This document shows, piece by piece, positions 35,701 to 43,686 of a DNA stretch of 64,000 nucleotides. The DNA is from Zonotrichia leucophrys gambelii. Taxonomy: Eukaryota > Chordata > Aves > Passeriformes > Passerellidae. Below the pieces are notes generated by a model that did no database searches, was not told the DNA's origin, and saw only the letters and a list, made by a program, of their open reading frames with translations. The stretch covers positions 1,075,501-1,139,500 of the forward strand of contig NC_088174.1 in the NCBI RefSeq assembly GCF_028769735.1, given 5' to 3'. The first letter of the stretch is position 1. Every line of letters starts with the position of its first letter. The position numbers and the translations under genes are program-made.

Positions 35701-38700
35701 GACAGAAGTCTTGAGATAAATCCACCCAAAAGCTGAGGAAGGAGCAAAAGCTTTCTTGTGGTACCAAGTGTGACCGTGTTCACAGGGATTTTCAGATGAG
35801 GGAAGAGATGAGGATCTGACTCCATATTTCAGAAGGCTTGATTTATTATTTTATCATATATATTACATTAAAACTATACTAAAAGAATAGAAGAAAAAGT
35901 TCTCATCAGAAGGCTGGCTAAGAATAGAAAAGAATTAATAACAAAGGCTTGTGTCTCGGACAGAGAGAGAGCCAGCTGACTGTGATTGGCCATTAATTAG
36001 AAACAACCCCATGAGACCAATCACAGATGCACCTGTTGCATTCCACAGCAGCAGATAATCATTGTTTACATTTTGTTCCTGAGGCTTCTCAGGAGGAAAA
36101 ATCCTAAGGAAAGGATTTTTAATGAAAATATGTCTGCGACAACCAAGGAAATACAGACAAGGAGTGGAAAATAAAATTTAAAAAATAAAAATAATCCATG
36201 GGTCCAGCCTCAGCCAAGGAGACACGCCCAGTCTCACCGCAAGGAAAACTTGGGATTTCCTGCCAGGATCAAGTCCCTGCACACTTCCAGGGATCCAAAA
36301 CCTCCCCCATCCTGCCACAATGAGCTGCTGTTTTCCACAGACAGCACCGGCCAGGATTTCCAACCACAGCTTCCCCAGCTCCTTCCCGAGCTCCAGGAGG
36401 TGCCCACCCCTGTCAGGGGATCCCGAGGGAGGAATCCCTGCTCCTACTCACAGGGCTGGATGGGGAGCTCCATGCAGGAGGACAGAGCCTGGGCTGCGGC
36501 CGTGCAGGCCGCGATGGCTGCGGGGCTGGACAGGTCTGCCCTGCTCAGGGCGGCACAGTGCTCCCTGCTCAGCTGCAACTGGGTCTGCAACACAGCCAGA
36601 GCACGGATAGACACAGCCAAACACAGATAGACACAGCTAAACACAGCCAGAGCACAGATAGACACAGCTAAACACAGATAAACACAGCTAAACACAGCCA
36701 GAGCACGGATAGACACAGCTAAACACAGATAAACACAGCTAAACACAGCCAGAGCACGGATAGACACAGCCAAACACAGATAAACACAGCTAAACACAGC
36801 CAGAGCACGGATAGACACAGCTAGACACAGCTAAACACAGCTAAACACAGCCAGAGCATGGATAGACACAGCTAAACACAGCCAAACACAGCCAGAGCAC
36901 AGCTCACATACAGCCAGAGCACAGCTAAACACAGCTAAACACAGCCAGGGCACAGATAAACACACAGAGCAAAACTTACATACAGCCAGAGAGCACAGCT
37001 AAACACAACTAAACACAGCCAAACACAGCCAGAGCATGGCTAAACACAGCCAGAGCACAGATAAACACAGCCAAACACAGGAAAACACAGCCAAACACAG
37101 CCAGAGCACAGCTAAACACAGGAAAACACAGCCAGAGCACAGCTAAACACAGCCAAACAAAGAGCACAGCTCACATACAGCCAGAGCACAGCTCACACAC
37201 AACCAGCCCCTCATCCCTGCCATTGCATCCCTTCCCATCCATTCTCATCCCATCCCATCCCTTTCTACCCCATCCCATCCCATCCCATCCCATCCCATCC
37301 CATCCCATCCCATCCCATCCCATCCCATCCCATCCCATCCCATCCCATCCCACTGGGAATGCTGCTGGCTGGTAGAGCTCAGTGCTGCCCTCAGCAGCAG
37401 CTGCTGTGTCCATCAGGAAATCCATGGAAATCCCCCATGAAAACCAATGTTCTGCTCAGGAACAGCTGCACTGGTGGACGAGGAAGGCCTGGTGTTGCAA
37501 GCTCTGCCTCTAATTAATTAATTAGTTTGTTAATTGCTGGGTTTGCATTCCCAGATCATGGTTATTTAATCAGCTTTGTCATTCTTAGTCCTGCCCTGGA
37601 AAAGGCCTTTCAGAGCCCCCTCTGGGCCATGGTGAGGGTGCTGCTGATCCCAGCCCTTCTCTGGGCTTGCAGCACCATTTCCCAGTGCCCTTGCAGACAA
37701 TCAGAGCTCTCAGTGTTTAAAATTCCCTGGAAGTGTTTCCCAGCAGATTCACCAGCTGAAGATTAATGTCCCTGCGAGCCCACGCACCGTGAGGAGCAGG
37801 ATCTCATCCATCAGCCTGCTCCTGTTGGAGGCCAGGCGCTGCAGCAGGGAGCTCTCCTGGTGGATGAGGTCCATCCTCTGCCTCACAGCGCCCAGCATCT
37901 CCTCACACACCTGCAGGCTCTGCTCCAGCCTGCCCACCTCGGCCAGGGCCTCGTCCAGGGCGCCCATCAGCTGCGCCAGCTGCTGCTCCGAGGACAGGAT
38001 GGCGTGGAGGTTGGCCTGTGGGAAATGGGAGCACAGGGGTTCAGAGCTGGGTATGGATGTGTCACCATGCTGGGGTCAATTGTCCTGTCTGTCACCCTCT
38101 GAGGCACAGCAGGGATGGTGTCGCTGTAACCTGCAGGGTGTTGGTGGGAGTGCCACTGTCCCACCCTGGCCAAATGCCACCTGTGTGTCCCAAGGGCACA
38201 CAGAACCCTGCCCTGGGCAAGGGGTCCCCTCAGGGCACCTCCAGCTGCCCCAGCAAGCAAATTCCTGGGGAATATCCAGGAAAATCTGAGCAGAAAAATC
38301 TCCATCCTTCTGGAGAGGCCACCAAGCCCTGCTGGATGTGTGTCCTGGGAATGTCACTGAGGGAGTGTCCAACCCTCCCCTCCACAAGTGGTGGAGTGTC
38401 CTGAAGACCCGAGTGTCCATCACACGAGATTTCAGAGAATCCCAGTCTGGTTTGGGGTGGGAAGGGACCTAAAAGTTCTTCTCATTCCATCCCATGGCAG
38501 GGACACCTTCCACCATCCCAGGCTGCTCCAAGCCCTGTCCAACCTGGCCTTGGGCACTGCCAGGGATCCAGGGTGGGCACCTGTGCCAGGGCTGCCCACC
38601 CTGCCAAGGAACAATTCCCAATTCCCAATCTCCCATCCAGCCCTGCCCTCTGGCAGTGGGAGCCATTCCCTGTGTCCTGTCCCTCCATCCTTGTCCCCAG

Positions 38701-41700
38701 TCCCTCTGCAGCTCTCCTGGAGCCCCTGCAGGCCCTGGCAGGGCTCTGAGCTCCCCCATCCAGGTGGACACTCCCAGCTCTCCCAGCCTCTCTAACCATG
38801 GACACTCATCTCCAAAAGCACCAGCTCCAAATTTTCTTCCTGCCACACCCAGGGACCGCATCCCACCCCATCCCACCCCATCCCACCCCATCCCATCCCA
38901 TCCCATCCCACCAGCTCTGCCCAGAGCTTCCCATTTATTAATTGCTCTTTAATGAGAGCCAGAATCCTCCCCCATGCCTGTCCCTGCCACTCCTCCATGC
39001 TGTCACCCCATGGAGCATCCCTGATGGGACAGGGCTGTGGGAAGGGCTCTCCAGAGGCTCCAGGAACAGGAATAAAATCCAGCCACAGCACAGAGCTGCT
39101 GGGAGCTGCCTGCAGCTCCACATGTGCTGGGATCCTGGAATTCTGCAGGAATATCAATGTCCAAATCAGAGCCTTTGGCCTCCCGGTGTCCTGGCCGTGC
39201 CATCCTTCCCTTTGCAGAAATCAGCTTTTCCTCGCTGCCAGTACAGGGATTTCTGTGACTCCCAGAACAGCTGGGTGAGAGGAGGGTGATTAATATGGGA
39301 GAGGAAGCCAAGGTGCTATCACTGGGATGTGGGGAAAATATTGAAATGGATGCATGTGCTGGTCTAACTTGCTGGGATTAATAACATTTAATATTGGAGA
39401 TTAAGGCTCGGAAATGGAAATGCTCATTAATTAATTTGTATTAGAGGGAAGTCACATTTATTCATTAGAGGGCATTAAAATAATGTATTCAACGGTGCCT
39501 TTCATCTCAAAAAAAGTAATAAAGATGTATTTGTTGCTCTCCCAGGGTGTTTTACAGCTGGGAACAGTCACAAAGTGCCTGAATTCCTTGCCAGGAGCTG
39601 GCAGGAACAAACCTCAGGAGTTTGGGCTTCCAGATTAACTTCCAAGTGTAATAAATCATATATGGGAATACAGCAGACTCTGCAGCTAAAGGAGGTTCGA
39701 TTTAGGGTTTGTGGTTTCTTGTATGGCTTAAGATATTTCCTTTGGCTTATTTTTCCCCTGTTTTTCCTTGGCTACCAACCATAAAATCCCAGATATTTTA
39801 GCAGAAGATAAGTGCTCAAAGCAGCTTTCCTAGGTTTTTTTGTTCCAGCACTTAAAGGAGAAATTTCCTCTGCAGAAATGCAATAAATCACAGCAACCCC
39901 AATGGAGTCAGTAAAGCTCAGTAGTCAGAAGCCATGGAATGGTTGGGGTTGGAAAGGACCTTAAAGCCCATCCAGTTCCATCCACCCAGGGGTGGGAGCC
40001 AGGGATACTGAGGGATCCTTTTCCAGGCGACCCTTGAGCTCCTTGGTTTCATTTCCTCCCTTTCCCTTCCAAATCCATGGAAAACCACAGAATCCTGGAA
40101 CGGTTTGGGATGGGAGGGACCTCAAAGCCCATTTTGTCCCAACACCTTCCACCATCCCAGGCTGCCCCAAGCCCCATCCAACCTGGCCTTGGACACTTCC
40201 AGGGATCCAGGGGCAGCCACAGCTGCTCTGGGCACCTGTGCCAGGGCCTGCCCACCCTCACAAGGAATTCTGGAAATATTCTGTCCCTTTTCCACTGGCC
40301 CTTCCTGCTGGTTTATATTTTCCTTTTCAATCCCCTTCCAGCTCTGTTTTATTTTTCTCCCCTTTTCACTCTCCCTGGATCCTGCTGTTCCTTCTGTAGG
40401 GACCCCTTTTGTCCCTTCCCCTTCCTCAGGCAGCCGCAGAGCCCCCCACAGTCAGACCCTTCCCTTCCCTTCCCTTCCCTTCCCTTCCCTTCCCTTCCCT
40501 TCCCTTCCCTTCCCTTCCCTTCCCTTCCCTTCCCTTCCCTTCCCAAACCTTCCCTTCCCAAACCTTCCCTTCCCAAACCTTCCAAACCTTCCCTTCCCAA
40601 ACCTTCCCTTCCCTTACCTTCCCTTCCTCCTTCCCTTCCCTTACCTTCCTACCTTCCTTCCTTCCCTTCCTTCCCTTCCTTCCTTCCCTCCCTCCCTTCC
40701 CTCCCGAACCTTCCCTTCCCTTCCCTTTCTTCCCTTCCCTTCAAACTCCTTCCTTCCTTCCAACCTTCCCTCCTTCCCAAACTTCCCAAACTTCCAACTT
40801 CCCAAACCTTCCCAAACCTTCCCTTCCCAAACCTTCCCAGAATGTTCCTGGAACCTTCCCTTCCTGGAACCTTCCTTTCCCGGAACCTTTCTGAAACCTT
40901 CTTGGAACTTTCCCTTCCCAAACCTTCCCAAACCTTCCCTGAACCTTCTTGGAACCTTCCCTGAACCTTCCTGGAACATTGCCTTCCCTGAACCTTCCCT
41001 TAACTTCCCTTCCCGGAACTTCCCCTTCCCTTTCCCTTTCCTCCCAGAATTTCTCCCCGAGCAAAGTGCAGAGCTGCTGATGCCCAGAGCCTCATCCCCT
41101 CCTTCCAGGCACCTCCATGGCTCCGTTACCTCCTCCAGCTCCCGCAGCTCCCGCTCCAGGTGCTCGGCAAAGGCCACGGAGTGGCTCAGCAGGGGCTCCT
41201 CGTGCTCCTCCAGCAGCGCCAGCACAGCCACGGCCTCCGCCGGGCTCAGACCCTCCTGCAGCCCATCCTCAGCCCGTTCCTGCCTGTCCTGGTGCATCCT
41301 CAGGGCTGCTCTCCTCACAGACTGCAGCAGGCACAGCTCTCTCTCAGGATCTTCCCTGGGCAAACCAGGAATCCTCTCTCTCAGGATTTTTCCTGGGCAA
41401 GGCAGTGAGAAGCACAGAGAGAAGAAGAATGGTGGTGTTTGAGGGTCCACAGGATGAGGGAAGGGATGAGAATCTTGACTCCATGTTTCAGAAGGCTGAT
41501 TTATTATTATATGATATGTATTATATTAAAAGAAAATTATATACTAAAACTATACTAAAAAAAAGAGAAAGGAGACATCAGAAGGCTAGCAAAGAATTGT
41601 GACGGTGTTCGCAGGGGTCTGAGGATGAGGAAAGAGATGAGGATCTGACTCCATGTTTCAGAAGGCTTGCTTTATTTTTTTAATATATATTATATTAAAA

Positions 41701-43686
41701 TTATACTAAAAGAATAGAAAAAGGATTTCATCAGAAGGCTGGCTAAGAATAGAAAAAAAAGAATCATAACAAAGGCTTGTGGCTCAGACTCTCTGTCCGA
41801 GCCAGCTGACTGTGATTGTCCATTAATTAGAAACAGCCAACATGAGACCAATCCCAGATGCACCTGTTGCATTCTACAGCAGCAGATAACCATTGTTTAC
41901 ATTTTGTTCCTGAGGCCTTTCAGCTTCTCAGGAGGAAAAATCCTAAGGAAAGGATTTTTCATAAAAGATGTCTGTGACAATGAATAATAAAAACCTGTGA
42001 CTGGTCACAGCCTTCACACAGCTGGACCATGATTGGTCATCAAGAAGAAACAATGCACATGAGACCAATCAAAGATGCACCTGTTGGTGAACCATCTCTA
42101 GACCACATCCCACAGTCATCAGATAGTTATTGTTTACATTTCTTTTCTGAGGCTTCTCAGCTCCTCAGGAGAAAAATCCTAGTGAAAAGATTTTCATTAA
42201 ATATCACAGCAACAGAAGAGAAAACAATTCTTATCTCTACTTGCTGCTCCTGTTGTTTTTGCACATGTGGAATGTGTTATGGATCTTGTTTGCCCAAAGG
42301 GATTTGTTAATTGGACACCAGTGAGGGGTGTTTGGCTTCTTTGGCCAGTTAGGTCAAAACTGTGTCCTGCCTGTCTCTGACAGCCACAGGTTTTTCTTTA
42401 GTAACTTAGTAGTATAGTACACTTAGTAGTACCTTAGTAGTATACTACTACTATACTTAGTAGTATCGTATCTCTTTAGTATGGTACAGTATCTCTTTAA
42501 TATGTAATTTAGTGTAGTATTAGTGTAATATAGTATAGCTCAATAAAGCATTGGTTCAGCCTGCTGGAATCATGGAGTCAGAGCACATTATTCCTGCTTG
42601 GGGACATTACTTGGGTACATCCCTGTGTGGTGGGGATGGCCAGAGCCCTTTGCTGAGGCCATTTCAGCAGCTCTGCTCAAATCAGGGCCTGCTGAGGCCA
42701 AAGGGGGAGTCCAGCAGGTGGAAAAGATCATGAAATGAGGCAGAGAAAGATGGGTGTGGGATGAAGGGTCAGCTTTGCAAGAGGGACAAAACAGACACTG
42801 GGGCTGGGCTGGGATTTTCCTTGCTCAGGTCTCCAGGATTGTGTGCTGGGCCATCCTGATGTGCCACACAAAGCTGGGACAAATTCCAGAGGTGAAGAAA
42901 CTCCTCGATTTAAATTAGAAACTGCTCTGATTTAAAGTAGACACGAGGAAGAAGGGTTTGATAATGAGGATGGGGATGCCCTGACACCCATTTCTATAGG
43001 AACCGTGGCTGATCCCGGATCCCTGGCAGTGCCCAAGGCCAGGCTGGACGCTGGGATTAGAGCAGCCTGGGACAGTGGGAGGTGTCCCTGTCCATGGTCC
43101 TTAAGGTCCCTTCCAACCCAAACCCATGTTTTTCTATGGAACGGACTGAAAGTCCTCTGTTGGGGAGTTAAATATACATACAAATAATGCATATATAAAA
43201 TACATTTTATATTCACAGATGTATTTACTCCTTGATGAGGGGATATCACCAGGCTCCTGCCCTGGTGTTACCAACCCTCATCTGCCCAAACCAGAGACTC
43301 CTGAAAATGAGATAAATTGTTTTTATTCCCAGCCTGGCTCTGTGTATCCATGGGCAGTGGATCAATCAATGGCTGTGCCACCAGGCACCCAAACCCAGCT
43401 CCTGCTGCTCCAGACACCACCTCACCCTGTCCCACCACCCTCATTCACTGCCTGAATTTATTCACCTTTCACTGACAAGACACTGCAAAAAGCTCAGAGT
43501 GCTCAGAGTGGGACAAGGCCATTAATTAATTCACTAATTACCTTCCACTGCACTGGAGGGGACGTTCACAAAGGGGACAGCACCGGTTCAGTTTCCACAA
43601 GCACTGAGGAAGGTCTCCTTCTCCTCCAAGCTGCTGGAGATCCACTTGTAAAACGTCTCCAAGCGAAGCTCACAGTCCAGGCTGGC
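23626..43686 (-). CDS. EXOC1-like: Exocyst complex component 1 (Sec3) paralogue; N-terminal exon broken
   Basis: Fourteen exons from 41392 down to 23626 join in perfect phase, giving 753 residues that align along EXOC1 from its coiled coil to its C-terminus (human 894). Blocks include the [19 protein letters not shown] coiled coil, [53 protein letters not shown] and the near-identical [24 protein letters not shown]1 tethers secretory vesicles at the plasma membrane as part of the exocyst. A fifteenth exon (43542-43686) matches the end of the N-terminal PIP2-binding domain but has an in-frame TGA at 43588-43590. Earlier N-terminal exons were not found. Either this paralogue starts downstream and has lost membrane binding, or it is decaying, or the assembly has an error. 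It is more divergent than a true EXOC1 orthologue would be. Confidence 0.88.
23757..24078 (-). repeat. EXOC1-like: Tandem array of the terminal-exon splice acceptor, about 40-bp unit
   Basis: About eight units of 40-41 bp. On the minus strand each carries TTTTCCAGGTGGTGTGGCAG and CCCATGGAGCAGGG, a copy of the intron end plus the first codons of the last exon. The unit nearest the exon is the functional one (GCCATGGAGCAGGGATTC). Confidence 0.92.
24160..24354 (-). CDS. EXOC1-like: EXOC1-like penultimate exon
   Basis: The 195-bp exon is in phase 0 at both ends. [20 protein letters not shown] and [20 protein letters not shown] are almost identical to EXOC1. Its acceptor lies directly against a (CCCTTT)n tract on the coding strand. 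Confidence 0.97.
24360..24451 (-). repeat. EXOC1-like: (AAAGGG)n hexanucleotide array forming a polypyrimidine tract
   Basis: About 14 copies of AAAGGG on the plus strand. On the minus (coding) strand it reads (CCCTTT)n and ends CCTTCCCAG at the exon boundary at 24354. Confidence 0.95.
24878..25049. repeat. Intra-intron duplication, left copy
   Basis: CATCTGCTGTTAAACAAGGG through ACCAGGAACTGGCCTC is repeated with changes at 26707-26870. The LTR at 25050-25434 interrupts this copy. The homology resumes after it (CACCTCTTTGCACCTC, then GGCCATGCCAGGATTTT). Confidence 0.85.
25050..25434 (+). mobile_element. Solo LTR, family A
   Basis: It runs from TGTTGCAGACATC to CACGGTCACA and contains CCAATCACAGTCAGCTGGCT and ATAATAAATCAGCC (poly(A)-type signal). 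It is the same family as 34098-34480, 35769-36141, 41598-41979 and 56020-56402. No clean target duplication was seen here. Confidence 0.88.
25918..26305 (+). repeat. Minisatellite, AACTGGGAGCAAACTGGGA
   Basis: About 33 copies of AACTGGGAGCA or AACTGGGAACA, an 11-bp unit often paired as 22 bp. It lies in an EXOC1-like intron. Confidence 0.93.
26707..27000. repeat. Intra-intron duplication, right copy without the LTR
   Basis: It matches 24878-25049 and then 25435-25530 without the intervening LTR, so it records the ancestral uninterrupted arrangement. Confidence 0.8.
27100..27299 (-). CDS. EXOC1-like: EXOC1-like exon
   Basis: The 200-bp exon (phase 1 to 0) contains [18 protein letters not shown] and VGQPLERLK, aligned with EXOC1 [18 protein letters not shown] and LGQPLEKLN. 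Confidence 0.95.
28114..28297 (-). CDS. EXOC1-like: EXOC1-like exon
   Basis: The 184-bp exon (phase 0 to 1) encodes [20 protein letters not shown] followed by [10 protein letters not shown], aligned with EXOC1 VGILPFVAEFEEFAGLAES and AERRGDLDKA. Confidence 0.92.
28685..28925 (-). CDS. EXOC1-like: EXOC1-like exon
   Basis: The 241-bp exon (phase 2 to 0) encodes [20 protein letters not shown] and [17 protein letters not shown], aligned with EXOC1 MIKIFRCIEPELNNLIAL and LGNVLVTVKRNFDKCI. Confidence 0.92.
29031..29101 (-). CDS. EXOC1-like: EXOC1-like exon, short linker
   Basis: The 71-bp exon (phase 0 to 2) encodes [20 protein letters not shown], a low-complexity linker. It is supported by splice sites and phase only. 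Confidence 0.6.
29130..29375 (-). mobile_element. CR1 LINE fragment
   Basis: GGTTGCTCCAAGCTCTGTCC, GGCCTGGGACACTTCCAG and GAGGAATTCCTCCCCAGTAT are hallmark antisense CR1 3' region phrases. Confidence 0.75.
29582..29716 (-). CDS. EXOC1-like: EXOC1-like exon
   Basis: It encodes [20 protein letters not shown], aligned with EXOC1 [20 protein letters not shown]. The acceptor was set after GGAGTCCCAG because only that one continues the phase. A stronger-looking CCCCAG 10 bp upstream would shift the frame. Confidence 0.85.
29851..29960 (-). CDS. EXOC1-like: EXOC1-like exon, variable linker
   Basis: The 110-bp exon (phase 1 to 0) has acceptor CGTGCAG and donor GTAAGG. It encodes a basic, serine-rich linker ([16 protein letters not shown]) at the place of EXOC1's disordered serine-rich linker. 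Similarity is low and the assignment rests mainly on phase. Confidence 0.6.
31135..31845 (+). repeat. Minisatellite, GGCAGGGATGAGGGA-TTTT unit
   Basis: About 28 copies of a 23-26-bp unit such as GGGATGAGGGATATTTTCCA alternating with GGGATGAGGGAAGTTTTGGG. On the minus strand it stays open for hundreds of bases as an ATCCCTGCCCCAAAA repeat, which is not taken as a gene. Confidence 0.94.
33260..33475 (-). mobile_element. CR1 LINE fragment
   Basis: GGGACACCTTCCACTCACTA, CCAGGTTGCTCCAAGCCTGTCC and CATTTCCAGGGATGGGG, in antisense CR1 order. Confidence 0.72.
33914..34007 (-). CDS. EXOC1-like: EXOC1-like exon
   Basis: The 94-bp exon (phase 0 to 1) encodes [20 protein letters not shown], aligned with EXOC1 [20 protein letters not shown]. 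Confidence 0.92.
34098..34480 (+). mobile_element. Solo LTR, family A, with 6-bp target duplication
   Basis: TGTTGCAGAAATC to CACCGTCACA, flanked by CCCCTC at 34092-34097 and CCCCTC at 34481-34486. It lies in an EXOC1-like intron, antisense to the gene. Confidence 0.93.
34654..34794 (-). CDS. EXOC1-like: EXOC1-like exon
   Basis: The 141-bp exon is in phase 0 at both ends. [20 protein letters not shown] aligns with EXOC1 HRDLLRYAKLMEWLKSTDY. Confidence 0.88.
35508..35617 (-). CDS. EXOC1-like: EXOC1-like exon
   Basis: The 110-bp exon (phase 1 to 0) encodes [20 protein letters not shown] and [11 protein letters not shown], aligned with the EXOC1 RRLASHLNNVF region. An LTR lies about 150 bp upstream in the intron. 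Confidence 0.85.
35769..36141 (-). mobile_element. Solo LTR, family A, with 6-bp target duplication
   Basis: On the minus strand it runs TGTCGCAGACATA to CACGGTCACA. It is flanked by ACCAAG at 35763-35768 and 36142-36147. It lies in an EXOC1-like intron, in the sense orientation. Confidence 0.95.
36452..36584 (-). CDS. EXOC1-like: EXOC1-like exon
   Basis: The 133-bp exon (phase 0 to 1) encodes [20 protein letters not shown], aligned with EXOC1 [20 protein letters not shown]. The acceptor GTGTTGCAG borders an array of near-identical sequences. Confidence 0.88.
36585..37200 (-). repeat. EXOC1-like: Minisatellite abutting an EXOC1-like acceptor
   Basis: AAACACAGCTAAACACAGCC and AGAGCACGGATAGACACAG units on the plus strand, with a higher-order period near 51 bp at the exon end. 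On the minus strand each unit reads CTCTGGCTGTGTTTAG, close to the real acceptor CTCTGGCTGTGTTGCAG. The array is open in the exon's frame for over 200 bp. Confidence 0.9.
37215..37353 (+). repeat. (CATCC)n microsatellite
   Basis: Near-perfect CATCC from about 37268 to 37353 (about 17 units), with a degenerate lead-in. Shorter copies of the motif occur at 38862-38911 and, on the other strand, at 57796-57860. Confidence 0.95.
37788..38015 (-). CDS. EXOC1-like: EXOC1-like exon, coiled coil
   Basis: The 228-bp exon is in phase 0 at both ends. [20 protein letters not shown] aligns with EXOC1 [20 protein letters not shown]. Leu-rich heptads follow. Confidence 0.9.
38430..38770 (-). mobile_element. 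CR1 LINE fragment
   Basis: AGGGACACCTTCCACCATCC, GGCTGCTCCAAGCCCTGTCC and CCTTGGGCACTGCCAGGGAT, in antisense CR1 order. Confidence 0.8.
38862..38911 (+). repeat. (CATCCCACCC)n / (CATCC)n short array
   Basis: CATCCCACCC repeated about three times and then CATCC repeated about four times. Confidence 0.85.
39930..40310 (-). mobile_element. CR1 LINE fragments, two pieces
   Basis: AATGGTTGGGGTTGGAAAGG at 39937, then a longer antisense CR1 piece from about 40087 (AGAATCCTGGAACGGTTTGG through CTGCCCACCCTCACAAGG). Confidence 0.78.
40457..41040 (+). repeat. (TTCCC)n grading into a degenerate CCTTCCCAAA pyrimidine tract
   Basis: About 90 bp of perfect TTCCC units and then nearly 500 bp of C/T-rich AACCTTCCC variants. 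It lies about 90 bp from the donor of the 41130-41392 exon. The minus strand is purine-only over long stretches. It reads open in several frames but is not a gene. Confidence 0.95.
41130..41392 (-). CDS. EXOC1-like: EXOC1-like exon, coiled-coil start
   Basis: The 263-bp exon starts after TTGCCCAG in phase 1 and ends GAGGAG before [22 protein letters not shown] aligns with EXOC1 AEAFAEKLSRELQVLD. A second, near-copy acceptor (TTGCCCAGGG) lies 37 bp inside, from a local tandem duplication. Only the outer one restores phase with the exon at 43542. Confidence 0.8.
41430..42214 (-). mobile_element. Solo LTR, family B, interrupted by a family A LTR
   Basis: The outer element resembles 51968-52313 (CTCCATGTTTCAGAAGGCTG, ACTAAAACTATACTAAA, GGAGACATCAGAAGG; ends AATATCACAGCAACA). 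It is flanked by GAAGAA (41424-41429) and GAAGAG (42215-42220), a 5-of-6 target duplication. The family A LTR at 41598-41979 sits inside it. Confidence 0.82.
41598..41979 (-). mobile_element. Solo LTR, family A, nested
   Basis: Plus-strand ends are TGTGACGGTG and GTCTGTGACA. Flanks are AAGAAT (41592-41597) and ATGAAT (41980-41985), one mismatch in six. Confidence 0.9.
42395..42500 (+). repeat. TAGTAGTATA-type simple repeat
   Basis: Interspersed AGTAGTATA and ACTTAGTAGTA units, imperfect. Confidence 0.7.
43000..43145 (+). mobile_element. CR1 LINE 3' end
   Basis: GGCTGATCCCGGATCCCTGG through GTCCTTAAGGTCCCTTCCAA to TTTTTCTATGGAA, the sense CR1 tail. Confidence 0.8.
43542..43686 (-). pseudogene. 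EXOC1-like: EXOC1-like N-terminal exon with in-frame stop
   Basis: [20 protein letters not shown] aligns with the EXOC1 segment FDLHFEKIYKWVASSTAE, and [10 protein letters not shown] at the exon end matches FVNVSS, both in the same frame. Between them only 27 nt remain where about 45 are expected, with TGA at 43588-43590. The expected WKLN is found in another frame (TGGAAACTGAACCGG). The pattern is two frame-compensating deletions. The splice sites (GTCTAG acceptor, GTAATT donor) and phase are intact. Confidence 0.75.

Noticed and set aside
40077..41450. Plus-strand open frame of 445 codons made of [10 protein letters not shown]
   Set aside because: Produced by the TTCCC array. Its end overlaps a real EXOC1-like exon on the opposite strand.
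23626..43686. First guess that the minus-strand exons belong to the TNFAIP2/EXOC3-like (Sec6) family
   Set aside because: The blocks [19 protein letters not shown] and [12 protein letters not shown] match EXOC1 (Sec3) specifically, exon by exon.
43542..43686. Reading this exon as the terminal exon of a separate upstream gene because it ends in TGA
   Set aside because: Both ends of the exon align in frame to a continuous EXOC1 segment, the donor is intact, and the following exon continues in phase.
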